Part shown: positions 9,152-20,775 of the stretch, piece by piece
How the letters are laid out: every line of letters begins with the position of its first letter
Numbering within the stretch: the stretch's first letter is position 1
Notes under the pieces: model-generated
Seen by the model: the letters and a program-made list of their open reading frames with translations, nothing else
Databases searched by the model: none
Told to the model about the DNA's origin: nothing
Assembly (NCBI RefSeq): GCF_042767895.1
Contig: NC_091569.1
Location: forward strand, 17,030,011 to 17,057,510
DNA: 27,500 nt
DNA from: Penaeus vannamei
Taxonomy: Eukaryota; Arthropoda; Malacostraca; Decapoda; Penaeidae
Direction: 5' to 3'
Translations under genes and position numbers: made by a program

Positions 9152-12100
9152 GATATAGCTCTCCTACATTGGAATATTCGCGGTTTCCGCTCTCATAGAT
9201 CAGACCTACGTCATATCCTTGCTTCTTATAATCCATCTATTATCTGCCTCCAAGAGACTTTCCTCACACACCCTCCTATTCCAATTCCCAATTACCATTT
9301 TATCTCTTCCCCACACTCCCTTTATGTCTCGTCTATACTTATCCATCATGAAACACCTTATGTCATACCTCCCATACAAACTTCTGTCCCGTGCACAGCT
9401 ATTCGCATCTTTCTTCGCCGCTGGATCACAGTGATTTCAGTCTACTTCTCCCCATCACATCCCATTGACTTTACTGCCTTTGAGACTCTTATTTCCCAAC
9501 TCCAACCACCTTTCCTCGTAGTTGGTGATTTCAACTGCCGCCACACTCTGTGGGGTGACTCTACCACCAACTCCCGAGGCCGATCTCTAGAACGCTTCCT
9601 CTTCACAAATAACCTAATTATTCTTAATTCAGATCGCCCCACACACTTTAACATGCGCACACAATCCTTTTCATGACTTGACCTCTCTCTATGCTCTCCT
9701 ACTTTACATCTAGATTTCCATTGGTTAGTTCTAGACCACTTCCCCTATAGTGACCACTTCCCAACACCTTTCTCCTACTTCATATGTACCACTTCCTAAT
9801 CCTCCATGCTGGTGCTTTGATAGAGCTGACTGGCATACTTTCACTTCACTCTCTACTATACCTATCCCTCCACCCCCCTTACCGTCCATTTCAGATATGC
9901 TACATTGTTTTACTACCACGATCCTAAGAGCTGCCTATACAACCATTCCTCGAACTTCAAGACCTTATACCTCTAAATGTGTTCCATGGTGGAATTCTGA
10001 TTGCACCAAAGCGCTTCGCTTAAAACGAGCAGCCTGGAACAGCTATCGCTACAAACGAGGCACCCCTCACCAGCTATCAGCCCTTATTTCATTTAAAAGA
10101 GCATCTGCCCATCTTCGCCGTATAATTAAAAACAGCAAATTTAATAGCTGGCAAAATTATGTTTCCTCAATTACATTTCAGCTGTTTGGCGACGGATCCA
10201 TAAATTATCAGGCAAATATCCCCCCCATCCTACATCCGTCCTCCATATTCGAGATATTCTCATCTCTGAGCCTGTTGAAGTAGCTAATGAACTGGGCAAC
10301 CATTTCAGCTAGGTCAGTAGTGGCTCTCACCTTTCCCCACACTTTTCTTCCATTAAAGCCATCAAGGAACACACCCCTATTACCTTCACCCTATCCTCTG
10401 ATGAGTCCTATAATGCTCCTTTTTCTTCTTCTGAACTCAACGATGCATTACAGTCGTGCCGCAACACTCATGAAGGCCCTGATGGTATTCACTATCGTAT
10501 GCTCCGACACCTCCCATCTTCCTCTCTATCATTCCTTTTAACTATTTTCAACCACATATGGACGTCAGGAAATTTTCCTTCTCATTGGCGAGATGCTCTT
10601 ATCCTACCTTTCTTAAAACCCAATAAATCAGGTACCCTACCCCAAGATTACCGCCCCATAGCTCTAACTAGCTGCTTGTGCAAACTACTAGAACGAATGG
10701 TAAACTTCCGTTTAATGTGGTACCTTGAATCTCATAATCTCCTTTCCCCTTCCCAGTTTGGTTTCCGACGTGCCCGAAGTACAGCAGACCCACTTGCCCA
10801 TTCCGAGACATCGGCATTTGCACGCCATGAATCCATATTAGCCATATTCTTTGATCTAGAAAAAGCATATGACACCACATGGCGATACCATATCCTCCAA
10901 CAATTGTCCTCCCTAGGTTTACGTGGAAACATGGGCGTTTTCATTAAATCCTTCCTTTCTAAACGTACTTTCCAGGTCAAGATTGCCTCTTCCACGTCAT
11001 CATCCTTTCCTCAATTCGAAAGCGTCCCACAAGGAAGTGTGCTTAATACCACTTTATTCCTTCTTGCTGTAAATGACATAGTCTCAGTCCTACCACCAGG
11101 AGCCCGAGCATCACTGTATGTTGATGACATAACCATCTATGCATCTGGCACATCCATACCAGATCTCTGTCAATTCCTTCATTCTGCAATAACATCAGTA
11201 ACTTCTTGGGCCACCAACCATGGCTTTCGCTTCTCTACCTCTAAATCTTTCCCCATCCTTTTCTCTTGCTCACGTACGGTCCCCAAACCCCCACTCCAAT
11301 ACCGTTCTTCTGGCAAATTCCTAGGCGTTATATTTGATTCCAAATTGTCCTGGCGAGACCATATCTTGTACATCAAAGAAAAAGCTCATCTGCCTCAACC
11401 TCTCTTCTTGCTCACCTTGATACAATCCACCACAGCGGTCTCCGCTTAGCCCTAGGCGCCTTCCGCTCCTCTCCAGTTGAGAGCCTATATACTGAATCAG
11501 GCATGCCGTCCCTCTCTCGACGTCGAGCCCTTCTCTCTCTCCGATGCTATGCTCGATTTCACCAATTTTCCCTTACCAAACTAACTATTCCACAATCCTT
11601 GCTTCATACCTTTACCTCTTCTCCACGTTTACCAACTCCTCTCCCCGTACAAATGGATACCCTCCTCTCCCATTACCCCTTCCCTCATCTCCGACTGTCT
11701 GTCCATTCCATTCCTCCATGGCTTATCCCTAACCCCTGTATTTGCTCCTCAGTTTTCCCTGACCCACCAAAATCAGATATTCCCCCCTCTATTCTTCTCA
11801 CTCATTTCCTTGACCATGTCTCCATTCATTCCTCCAGCATTCATGTTTACACTGACGGTTCCAAATCCATCTCAGGAGCTGGATTCGCAGTAACATTCCC
11901 AAATGGCACTTTCAAATACACCCTCCCTCCTGAATCTAGTGTCCTTACTACAGAACTATATGCACTCCTTTTTGCCTTAAGACGCATATACTCATCCACC
12001 TCTTCCTCTTTTACTATTTTTACCGACTCCCGTAACTCTTTAACCCCCATAAAATCTATGCACTCGACCAATCGCCTTGTCTGTAAGATTCAGAACTGGT

Positions 12101-12619
12101 TGTTCTATCTATCCACACGTCACAAATCTGTCAGATTTTGCTGGGTACCCAGCTATGTTGGAATCCCTGGAAATGAACAGGCAGATGCTCTTGCACGCTA
12201 TGCCGCAATGTCCACATCACCTCAACAACGCTTCTCGCATATTCCAGCTACGGATTACTACCCCCACTTTAAGACCTTCTTGTATACCCGATGGCAATCT
12301 TTTTCGTCAAGACTCCACAACAATGTTACATACCGTAAAACTATCAATCTCCTCTTGGTCAGCTCCATTTCGCAAAAACAGACGCTGGGAGACGGCCCTC
12401 GCACGATTACGTTTTGGCCTCACTCGCCTAACACATGCCTATCTGATGTCACGCTCAGACCCGCCCTTATGTCCTCTATGTAACGTCCCTCTTTCAGTCC
12501 CACACATTCTCTTGTCCTGTCCACGCTTTAATACAGCACGTACCTCTGCTTTTCCACACCTATCCTCCCTGCACTCAAGGGACCCCATTATACTGCTTCC
12601 ACCTCAACAAAGCTTATGA
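9152..12619 (+). pseudogene. LINE ORF2: endonuclease, reverse transcriptase, RNase H, zinc motif; frameshifted
   Basis: An APE-type endonuclease begins at LHWNIRGFR (9164), with ICLQETFL carrying the catalytic Glu, VVGDFNCRHTLWGD (about 9520-9565), and SDHFP after an internal TGA (9674-9676) and a frameshift. The linker PWWNSDCTKALRLKRAAW is at about 9990. RT motifs are DYRPIALTS, FGFRRARST, FFDLEKAYD, VPQGSVL (11023-11043), YVDDITIY (from 11116) and FLGVIFDSKLSW. After a frameshift near 11440 comes RNase H: YTDGS (11848), TTELYAL, FTDSRN and GNEQADALA keep the four acidic residues, but the usual WVPSHVG His is Tyr (WVPSYVG). After another shift near 12340, CPLCNVPLSVPHILLSCPRF forms the terminal zinc motif. 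It would nick the target and copy element RNA; with these lesions it cannot be made intact. Confidence 0.92.
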
Positions 12620-12659
12620 GAACTATTTTTGGCCCAAGTTCCGGTCGTTCACGTTTTGT

Positions 12660-15330
12660 CACAGTTACAAAGCGTGAACCTTTAATCTGTAATCCGAAAG
12701 GAGACCGAGTGCTGCACTACACCAAGCCACAAGAACTCTTGGATAAACCCTCGGCCCTCAGAGATGACACTATCAAAAATCGTTAGCTTTAATGCTGAAG
12801 GACTTTCAGCGGCAAAATTAGAGATCCTCTGAACTCTGAATACTGGTATTTTGTGTTTGGAAGAGAAACATTGCAATCCACGGCCAAAAAATATTCCTGG
12901 CATGAAGCTTGTTATCCACCAACCAAACCCTGTATATATAGTAGTGCTATATATACAAGAGATCCATCGAACAGTCAGAGCTGTATTAATCACTACGGTG
13001 ATTGAATCGAAATCCTTCTAGTCAAAACCGAACACCTCATTATCACGTCAGTTTATAAACCTCTTCCAGCACCATTTGTCTGGCCAGCAAACCACAACCT
13101 GAAATGCAGAAAAAGCCTGCCTGGTTATCGGTGATTTTAATTGTCACAGTACCACCTGAGTCTACAGCCAGACAAACAAGGACGGTGAAGAAGTGGAACT
13201 TTGGACTATGAATCAATATCTCACCCTCTTTCTTGAGTGCTAGATGGAGAAGAGGATACAACCCTGATTTAGCTTTTGCCTCATCCAAACTTTTCAACAA
13301 CTTTGTGAAATCCATCATGAAACCAATCCCAAAATCCCAACATAGACTTGTGCTAATAGAGATCAAACCTGTTCTAAGACCAGCTGAAAGCAAACCAACA
13401 CCTAAATTCAATTTTCGAAAGGCAAATCGGGAAAAATTTACAACTGAACTAGATACCAAAATAACTAGCATTAACCAATTTCCTGAAGATTATTAACATT
13501 TCTAAAAACTTGTCTGGAGTGTTGCAACAATGAACATCCCAAGAGGGCATAAAAGGCAGTATGTACCTTGTCTCAACAACCAAAGTAAGATGCACCAGGA
13601 ATACCAACAGGCATATAATCCGTTCTCAAAAAACACCAAGGAACTAGGCGAATCACTGCTCAATATGATTACCACAGAAAAAAGGACAGACGGCAGGAAT
13701 AAATAACCGGAATAGAAATGACCCACACTATTAAAAAGGCCTGGAAAAGTATTTGGAAACTACACATGAGAATAATACCAACAAAAATGTTGCTGCAGTT
13801 ACTCTGGACGAAGTTGCTCACCAACTACTTTTAAACAACAAACCCAAAACTAAGGAAAGGGGACACAAAAAGAACATGGATGTTGAAATGACCAACTATA
13901 TGAACAATAGTGAAGAACAATTCTTCCCATTTTCGACAGAGGAACTGGATGCAGGCATAAAAACCATTAAACTTGGCAAAACATCTCGATGAGACAGCAT
14001 CACAGTAGAGATGATACATTTTTTTTGGTCCTAAAACTCTTCAGTGGCTCCTTGAGTTGCTGAACACCTGTTTAACAACTATAAAGATACCAAAAATATG
14101 GAAAGCCAAAGTCGTAGCCATCCTAAAACCGGAAAAAAACATCCCCTAAGAGCTACAGACCAATCTCTCTAGTGTTGTCTGTATAAGCTGTATGGACGCT
14201 TGATTATGACCCAAATTCTGCCCACAGTGGATGACCAACTGTCCCACGACCATGCCAGGTCCTAAACCTCACACAATACACAGAAGATGGCTTTGAAAAA
14301 TAATTGAAAACTGGAGCAGTCTTCGTTTACCTCACTGCGACATATTTCACGGTGAACCACAGGGCCCTCCTATCTGAGGTAGCCAATTTAGTGAAACAAT
14401 CAACTGTTGTTCAGTTGTCCTGAACAATCGGAGGTTTGTAGAGATGAACAGCAAAAAAAAAAAAAAGCAGGTGGGGGCTACAAAGGAACGGATTGCTACA
14501 GGGATCGGTGTTGGCTCCAGTGTCATCTAACATTTACACCAAAGCCCAGCCATAATTCCAGAACATCCACAAATTTATCTATGAAGACGATCTTTGCATA
14601 GCAATGGAAGCAAAATCCTTCCATGCCATCGAAACCAGCCTCCCAGATGCACTGCATACTCTATGAACCTACTACAAACTGTTCTTAAATGCCAACCCAG
14701 GAAAACTCCAAGTCTGCAGAAAGAATGCCTCAGGGTCACTTGGGAAAACAAAACACTTGAAAACACCGAGTATCCTGTATATCTGGGTGTGACTCTGGAT
14801 TGGATATTGTCTTTCAGAGGGCATACAAGGAAACAGAGCAAAAGTTGCAACTCGAAACAGCCTATTACAAAAGCTTGTAAACTCCTCATGGGGAACCGAC
14901 CCACAAACCCTAAAAACAACCGCCATGGCATTGTGCTACTCAACCGCCGAATATTGTAACCCTGTGTGGTCACGGTCCTGCCATCAGCCGTGGACACAGA
15001 ACTAAACCGGACATCACTGGCCCTATATAGCCTTGCAAGCATTGTGTCACTCTCCATCAGACGTGACGTCATCACCAAGCAAGAGTGGGACAAGCAATTG
15101 ACAACCGACACCCACTGTATGGTCACCAGGAAGTGCGTCAAAGGTTTGTCTCACACAAGAGCTTCGCCACAGTTACTGGGCTACAAGGACGCACACCAGC
15201 TCAATATCGGCATGAGCAGTGGATGGAAATTAGTAACATCCTACCACATGGGCCACTCCCCCCACTATCTGAAATTTCCCGAATGGAAAATCGTTCAATA
15301 GGAAAGAGTGGGTAACACGCAGATAGATTG
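12660..15330 (+). mobile_element. Second LINE (endonuclease plus RT, no RNase H), heavily decayed
   Basis: A start codon at 12764 opens MTLSKIVSFNAEGLS, an endonuclease beginning, followed by ILCLEEKHC (the LQET-type motif) and VIGDFNCHSTT at 13124-13155. RT traces follow: KIWKAKVVAILKPEKN (about 14090), a VNHRALL segment (about 14355), GSVLAP (about 14500) and YEDD in place of YADD at 14580-14591. Downstream, ALCYSTAEYCNPVWSRS at about 14930 is a conserved post-RT segment of RNase H-lacking LINEs. Frameshifts and stops occur every 100-200 bp. It sits directly after the first LINE and before a detached ORF1 fragment of that family. The clade (CR1/Jockey/RTE-like) is not resolved. Confidence 0.82.
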
Positions 15331-15429
15331 GGCCCAAGCTGCTCCAACCAAGATCTGGAAGCAAATGAAAGGTCCCACCAGTGGTGCAGTGACAAGATAT
15401 GATGATTCGATTTACATGCACCATCTACC

Positions 15430-16131
15430 CAAACTGACCTCACAGGTAAACTGTTCCTACCCACCCTCACTCCTCTCTTAATGCCTGCACTGAAAATGTT
15501 TCTGACTGATTGCTCTGTCTCCAGCAAAGACTGGCCAGACTGTGAAAATGACCTGCATGCTTGCCACGTCGACTATGATGCAATGGCAAAAGCTACACTG
15601 TACCTCTTAGAGGCCAGTGTAAGGTCTACATCAATATTGATAAGATTAGCCAGGAGACAACCTCACCCATGAAGATAATTTTGGTGGAGCATCTTGCCCT
15701 GTCTGACCATATCGACCCTTTCCCGTCAGTTTCAGAAATGTTGGCTGCCCAGCTAAACACCATTGCTGCCCACTGTCTTCTTTGTGCCCAACCTAGTCAT
15801 GATTGATCAAACTTCTCATAGTCACACTTATGTGCCAACGATGGTGGTCCCCATGATGTATTTTACAGGTGTTGCCCTACCTACAAGTTTGAGTTTGAGG
15901 CTGCAACACTCAGATTTAAACTTAGCCTCAACTTTACGCGAGGTCAGACAGGAAGCACGACGACGAATTTTTTTCTCTCTACCTACTACAAAACTGTCCT
16001 TTGCTCTGCTCCTCTTCCATCTTCTCAATATGTCTGTAGCTCTTCCTACTTCCCCAAACTATCATGCCTCTACTACCTCTCCCCCAATCAAATTCCTTGC
16101 CCAATCTCAACTTCAATGGTTTGAAGCATAG
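15430..16131 (+). pseudogene. Detached ORF1 fragment of the I-like LINE family
   Basis: Translated pieces parallel the ORF1 at 7770-8330: VSSKDWPDCENDLHACHVD matches VETKDWSNCGEDLLGCLKD, and LREVRQEARRRIFFS matches LREARQEARRQGFS. Between them, nucleotides around 15760-15900 still align with the zinc-knuckle region although the frame has shifted and the Cys codons are not readable in the longest frame. It is a partial Gag gene without RT nearby in the right order, so it is an independent truncated insertion. Confidence 0.8.
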
Positions 16132-16139
16132 GGCGCTAA

Positions 16140-16290
16140 AGGTTAGCACATATCACGGTATGCTTTATGGCGCAGCTGTAACGTGCTGGTTTAGCAATCT
16201 TGCGGACCTGCGTTCAGTCCAGCGCACTACCAGTGGATGGTAACCCGGCCATTTCTTGCAAATAGGGGGAAATTTGGGCAAAATAAAACA
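16140..16290 (+). mobile_element. tRNA-derived SINE
   Basis: An RNA polymerase III A box (TGGCGCAGCTGT, 16168-16179) and a B box (GCGTTCAGTCC, 16210-16220) are about 30 bp apart, as in a tRNA gene. The sequence does not fold to a complete tRNA and continues into a non-tRNA body (CAGTGGATGGTAACCCGG) and an A-rich stretch near 16280. This layout is typical of tRNA-derived SINEs; the partner LINE is not identifiable from the tail. Confidence 0.7.
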
Positions 16291-16349
16291 GTATGTCAAA
16301 GCAAAGAATATCCATTTTAACAAATGGAATTAAAAGTTAAATCTTTAAA

Positions 16350-17800
16350 TCGTGTGTCTGGTATGTTTGTCGTGTATTTTGGTTTGGTTAAGTCGATTTG
16401 GTTTCTGATTTTGTACCTAATTGTTAGTCTGTGTGCTTGTCTGGATATTGAGAGGATGTCCATGTGTTAATTGTCTTATTTGTGTTGTGATGCCAGTGAT
16501 CTGGGATCCGCATGATCCTTTGGTTCGGAATCCGTATTGTGTCTATTAATATGTTGTTTACGTCAACATGATTCATTACGTGATTGTGTATGATGTGTTC
16601 GAAGATTTTGGAGATGATGAAGGTGAGAGAGATAGGGCAATGATAGGATGCGTCAATCCGGTCACCTGCTTTGAAAATAGGGGTGACGTCAGTACAAAGC
16701 CGGTCGGATGGGAGAGAGGATGTTCTTAGGGACTGAGTGCCAGGATTTAAGGATTTTGTCAGGACCATTTGATTTGTTGGTGTCTAGAGATTCGAGATTC
16801 TGTCCTTATGTCAAGAGTCGGGATGGATGGGTAGATGCTACATGGCATGCTTGGTGTAGTAGATTTTTTGTGTGAAGATGGAGTACAACTGTGTTGAGTT
16901 CTGGTTTGGTGACGAGTATCATTGTAGTCTATTAGTGCAGCTATGTTAGTGGTGTCCTGTCTGCGCATCTTGAAAATCTTAAAGAAGTGTTATGGGTTGT
17001 TCCTTACATTGTCTGTGAGGTATTTATTGATATAATTGTGCTCGACCTTTTTTATGTTTTTGGTGAATGTTTTCCGGTGTCTTGTATGATTGCGTAAGTC
17101 CGTTTTTTCGGTGTTGTCTGCGTAAGTCCCTGAAGAACCAGGGAAGTGTGTCTGCTAGGTGTTTTATGTGGTATGCGAGTGTTGATGGAAACGTGTATTG
17201 AGTGTTTCAGGCTATTCCAGTTATCATGAAGTGGTCGAGAGTAAGGGTAAAAAAATAGAGAGTTGTCTCTACAAGTCATCATGTCTGGTATGATCGAGTC
17301 TGTTGGCTCTAGAGAAGAGCAAAATAGGTCCTCGTCTGCGTTTCTGTCTGGTCGGCCGAAGATTTGCATCAACAAGAACTCTGTGTTGTTCATGTGTAGT
17401 GAGTTGTTAGTGAGGAAGATGTAACATGTGGGTAATGGTTGAAGGGCCTTCGTTGCCAGCGGGGCGTGTGGTGATTTGTGTTTGCGTTGGTTTAAGTACT
17501 GTTTGTGAGAGTGAAAATGTATTCATGATGTCTCTGAAGGTATCGTGTAATTGGCGCCTGTTTGTGTGAGGGATGATGGGGTTTGGGGTGCATTAATGGG
17601 GTCAAGAGAGGATGAAGTCCAGATGATGTCAGGGAGGTTGAAGTCACCTGCAATCCAAATGTGTTTATCTGGTGTGATGCGTGAGACAGATGCGTGAAGG
17701 TTTTGTAAGTATTCTGTGTTGGAAAATAGGGGTCTGTAGAAGGCTGCAGGAAAACGTGAGTTACAGTTCGAAATTTGTCGTTAGATCCAGGTGATTTCAC
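16350..17800 (-). pseudogene. CR1/L2-like LINE fragment: endonuclease end plus RT start
   Basis: On the minus strand HIWIAGDFNLPDIIW (17618-17663) is the GDFN signature of APE-type LINE endonucleases, followed by an IFLTNN segment near 17420. Further along, PIFKAGDRIDASYHCPISL (16633-16690) is the RT N-terminal block (usual PIFKKGDR..NYRPISL), with a KIFEHIIHNH helix after it. EN and RT lie in the correct order about 950 bp apart, with frameshifts between. RT catalytic motifs are absent because the copy ends near 16350. The fragment encodes nothing functional. Confidence 0.82.
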
Positions 17801-18655
17801 AGTCTGTGTCGAGGTCAGGCCAATCTAAATCCAGATACTCTAGTCTCTACCACTTCCCCAATGCCTACTTTACTTGTCGCACCGGCAATCTAAATGTTCC
17901 ACCCCATCTGCCACAGCCTCTCATACACTCACCTCTTCCGCTGGTCTTCGGACATCTATCCTCTCTTCTCCTCATAAGAAAACCTTTGTATCTCTGACCT
18001 CCCCACCCAACTCCCTCCAGACTCTTAAAGACACAAAACTTCCTAAGCATGATCAAAGAGAATGCTCAACTCCCTCATCCACACTCCAATCGATTCCTAT
18101 TCCCTCTACTTTAAAGTACCTGCCGATAGTCATCCTCCTCCTCAGGTTCCCCTTACACTTCTTCCTCCCACTCTCCCAGCACACCCCATCCTCCCTCTCT
18201 CTCCCCTGTATCATTCCCTCTTTCCCCATTACCCTTACTTAATTCCCTAATGTCGTAACAGTGTCCTTCCCCTACTGACATTCTTCCTGACACTTCACCC
18301 CCTTCCCCTTGTTATCTTATCTCATTTCCTGGATTCTTTGACTTCTCCAAATACCATTTTACCCTTATTAATCATTGATTATTTCATAATGGCTCTTTTG
18401 CAGTTTTCATCATATATCTAATCGCCTTATGACCTTAATCCCTTCCCCTTTTTCTCATCCCCGCCTTACTTCATTTGCTCTTCCCTCTTTACCTTTTTCA
18501 ATCCCATACTATCCTATACCGCTGGACAATCTTTGACATCTAACACATTTTATCCTAATCGTTAACTGATATTAACTCTCCGCCACAATACTTTATCACA
18601 GTACTATATGACCTTTGATGTCTATTACATTTATTTGTTTTAACCATCAACCATT
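17800..18655 (+). mobile_element. Internally deleted copy of the I-like LINE (ORF1 tail plus 3' UTR)
   Basis: The segment CTCATAAGAAAACCTTT (17967-17987 region) matches the ORF1 tail at about 8604, and the surrounding Pro/Ser/Leu-rich C-tract composition is the same. The 3' part (about 18500-18650), with CCACAATACT and TATGACCTTT, recurs at 19420-19460, which defines it as family 3' UTR. No EN, RT or RNase H lies between, so most of ORF2 is deleted. Confidence 0.6.
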
Positions 18656-18659
18656 GTTG

Positions 18660-19070
18660 TCCAGCTCTCACTCCATTTTTAAACAGCTGCTCAAGGAAAT
18701 AGGAAAAGAGAGCAGGGTCACTGAACCAAATGGCAAAGACATCGTCAATGTATCTCAGCCAAACTAAAGGACAAAGGTGAGTGGAAGGAAGAAGCCAAGA
18801 TTTAAAGTATTACATGAGCAGGTTAATTACGACCAGAGACAAAGGAAAACCAATGACACCACTAAAGGTCTGGGGACAGATGCACCCCTCGAAGGAAGAG
18901 GAGTCAATGTCCACCGACTAAGCATGTTCTGCAAGCAGTAGTAGAGCCCGTCACACAATACTGTCAGGCAAACCAGTAACATACCCGTGCCAGTAACAGG
19001 AAAATCACTTGTGTTAACATCAGTTCCGGCATGGCCCTCAGAATAAGCCTGGGGAGGACACGCCTAATAA
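18660..19070 (-). pseudogene. Penelope-like element reverse transcriptase fragment
   Basis: The minus strand reads, largely in one frame, SVDIDSSSFEG, TFSGVIGFPLSLVVINLL, a stop where Penelope RTs have Glu (M-stop-YF), and then VWLRYIDDVFAIW with YIDD at 18741-18752. G-x-P-L-S-x-V plus [FY]-x-[RK]-Y-[VI]-D-D are the B and C motifs of Penelope-like RTs rather than LINE RTs, which have QGS-L and YADD. A second stop precedes SVDID. The GIY-YIG endonuclease is not present. The fragment is wedged between the 3' UTR of one LINE copy and the leader of another. Confidence 0.82.
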
Positions 19071-19575
19071 TGTAGACCCCCACCCCCACCCAATCCCATG
19101 CCCGTTGTTTTCGGGGAGGGGGGGGGGGTAGGAGACGTGGACTGCCTTGCAGCACCATGCCTTGGACCTCAGCCTTCGCTTCAACTAATTTTGCATGGTC
19201 TTTCCTTCCCCTCCTTTCCATTTCCTTTTCTTCATCCCCTTCCTCTGTCCACATCCTAAAATGTGAGAGCCGTGCTGAAAGGATGAAAGACTGGCTCAAT
19301 CTTGAACAACCTTGACATTTCATCTTTACCCTTTTCACTACCATATTAACCAACAGCGCTGTAGACAACCATTGATATCCAACATCTTTTGTCCTAATTG
19401 TAAACTTATTTGCAACCGCTTTGCCACAATACTGTATCATAATTCTGTATGACCTTTTTTTACCTGTTAGCTTCGCCCCTAAGCCTTGCCCTATTGCTAT
19501 ATTTTGTATACGTCGGTAATGACCTTAAATGTTGGCGCGGCAGAATTTTGTCAGTAAATGAATAAATCATGTAGA
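19070..19575 (+). mobile_element. Miniature leader-plus-3'-UTR derivative of the I-like LINE
   Basis: About 230 bp matching the 6845-7075 leader (CCCGTTGTT, CTAATTTTGCATGG, GTGAGAGCCGTGCTGA) is joined near 19300 directly to about 260 bp of family 3' UTR (CCACAATACT, TATGACCTTT), ending in an AATGAATAAATC tail. All coding sequence is missing. It is either a deletion product or a short non-autonomous retroelement using the parent's ends. Confidence 0.65.
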
Positions 19576-19780
19576 TGCGAATTACTCGACACGCAGACGT
19601 ATGAAATGGAGGAAGAGATGCCTTCACAAGAGTAATTTATTTGAAGGTGGTGTCTGTTTAACATTCATTTAAAACTGGAAAGATTTAATGAAAGGGGTCT
19701 TGTAATACTTTGTAGAGCATTCTTTGTGGCGACTTCCCTTTAAAGTGTAAAGTCCATGGGGTTTTCGTACAGTGAGCTAG
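19576..19780. other. Unassigned spacer
   Basis: Nothing recognisable lies here between the miniature LINE derivative and the next minus-strand LINE fragment. Confidence 0.5.
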
Positions 19781-20775
19781 CTAGCAAACAAGCGTTTAGT
19801 CTGGAGGAGGAAACTTACTTGTGTCCATCAGAGACCGCTTACGTCAGGCCCCTACGTGCCCAGAACACCCAGGGGAAATGGCGTGTCGTTGTCAACAATT
19901 TCGATGCCCATTATCAGACTCTCACTCAGACTACATTATCAGTACGTCAAGTTGTATTGCACATCATACGAAAGGTCTCCAGACTTCATCAAAGGCTTTG
20001 CTGATATCCATTGTAATAAATAATGTTCAAGCAGTGTTCTGTAGGTTCTACATGAATTAAAGCCGTTGTTTAGGTCTGCCATTAGTGGTAGTCGTAGCCG
20101 CTTTCTGTAGGACACCTGAATGTGTAGTGTGTGATGAAGTCTCGTGACTAGAGTGGTGCTTAACAATGCAGTTGGTGTTTGAAAAGTAGTTTCATTTGTG
20201 GCTGAAACAAATGATCTTACCAAGTGCCTAAATGGTGGATATTCTCAAAGTCGGCATGGAAAAGCGTATTATATATCGTTGCCTTTAGGGATGTGATGTT
20301 TCTGTTTGTGAGATGTTGAAATCTTGTAGTGTGATCACTGCTTGTGATTAGACGTTGATGTGGACTTCATCTAGTTTTTGCACTTATAGTTGGTTGTAGT
20401 TTGGTACGGTAGCGAAATGAGTCTGAATATGCGCGTTGTGATGATAGGTTGGTGTTCAGAAGGTAGGTCACTGAACCTTCCCCACATGGTTGTAATTGCG
20501 AGGGGGGTTTATGATTGTGATAATTTGTGTTGTATTCTGAGTTTTTTTTATGTGTGTTAGTGAGCGTATCGAAGTGTTTTATGGCACTGTGTATATGTGA
20601 TGCGCATATGACCACACCATCTTCACTGTGTCTTGCTTATTATGTTCAACAGTGCAGTAGAGCACGTTAGGAGTTATGTTTGTGGGCGACACAATGTGTG
20701 TTTGTGTGTGTGTGCATGCGTGTAACTTTCTATATTTTGTGCGAATCCCATTAATGTTATACTGCAAGATGTAAA
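19780..20775 (-). pseudogene. Second minus-strand LINE fragment (endonuclease start and RT motif A)
   Basis: On the minus strand QYNINGIRTKYRKL (20765-20722) is an APE-endonuclease N-terminus of CR1/L2-type LINEs. About 530 bp on, ITMDISKAFDEVW is RT motif A, with KAFD at 19988-19999. The endonuclease GDFN motif and the RT start are missing between them, so the copy has lost its middle. Stops are frequent. It cannot be the same copy as 16350-17800, because the minus-strand order would be EN start, RT motif A, EN end, RT start. Confidence 0.75.

Larger units (their letters stand above)
6845..12650 (+). mobile_element. I-like LINE (RNase H-bearing), nearly full length, inactive
   Basis: The order is leader (6845-7190), ORF1 (7191-9041) and ORF2 (about 9152-12619), giving EN, RT, RNase H and a terminal zinc motif. 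Gag zinc knuckles plus an RNase H domain behind the RT are the layout of I-group non-LTR elements; the exact clade needs a tree. Both ORFs carry several frameshifts and at least one nonsense codon, so the copy is dead. The element's own 3' UTR, represented elsewhere at about 18500-18650 and 19310-19575, is missing after 12620; the sequence passes straight into a second LINE, so the copy is 3' truncated or was broken by a rearrangement. Confidence 0.9.

Noticed and set aside
16140..16290. Functional tRNA gene
   Set aside because: A and B boxes are present but acceptor and anticodon stems do not form; better explained as a SINE.
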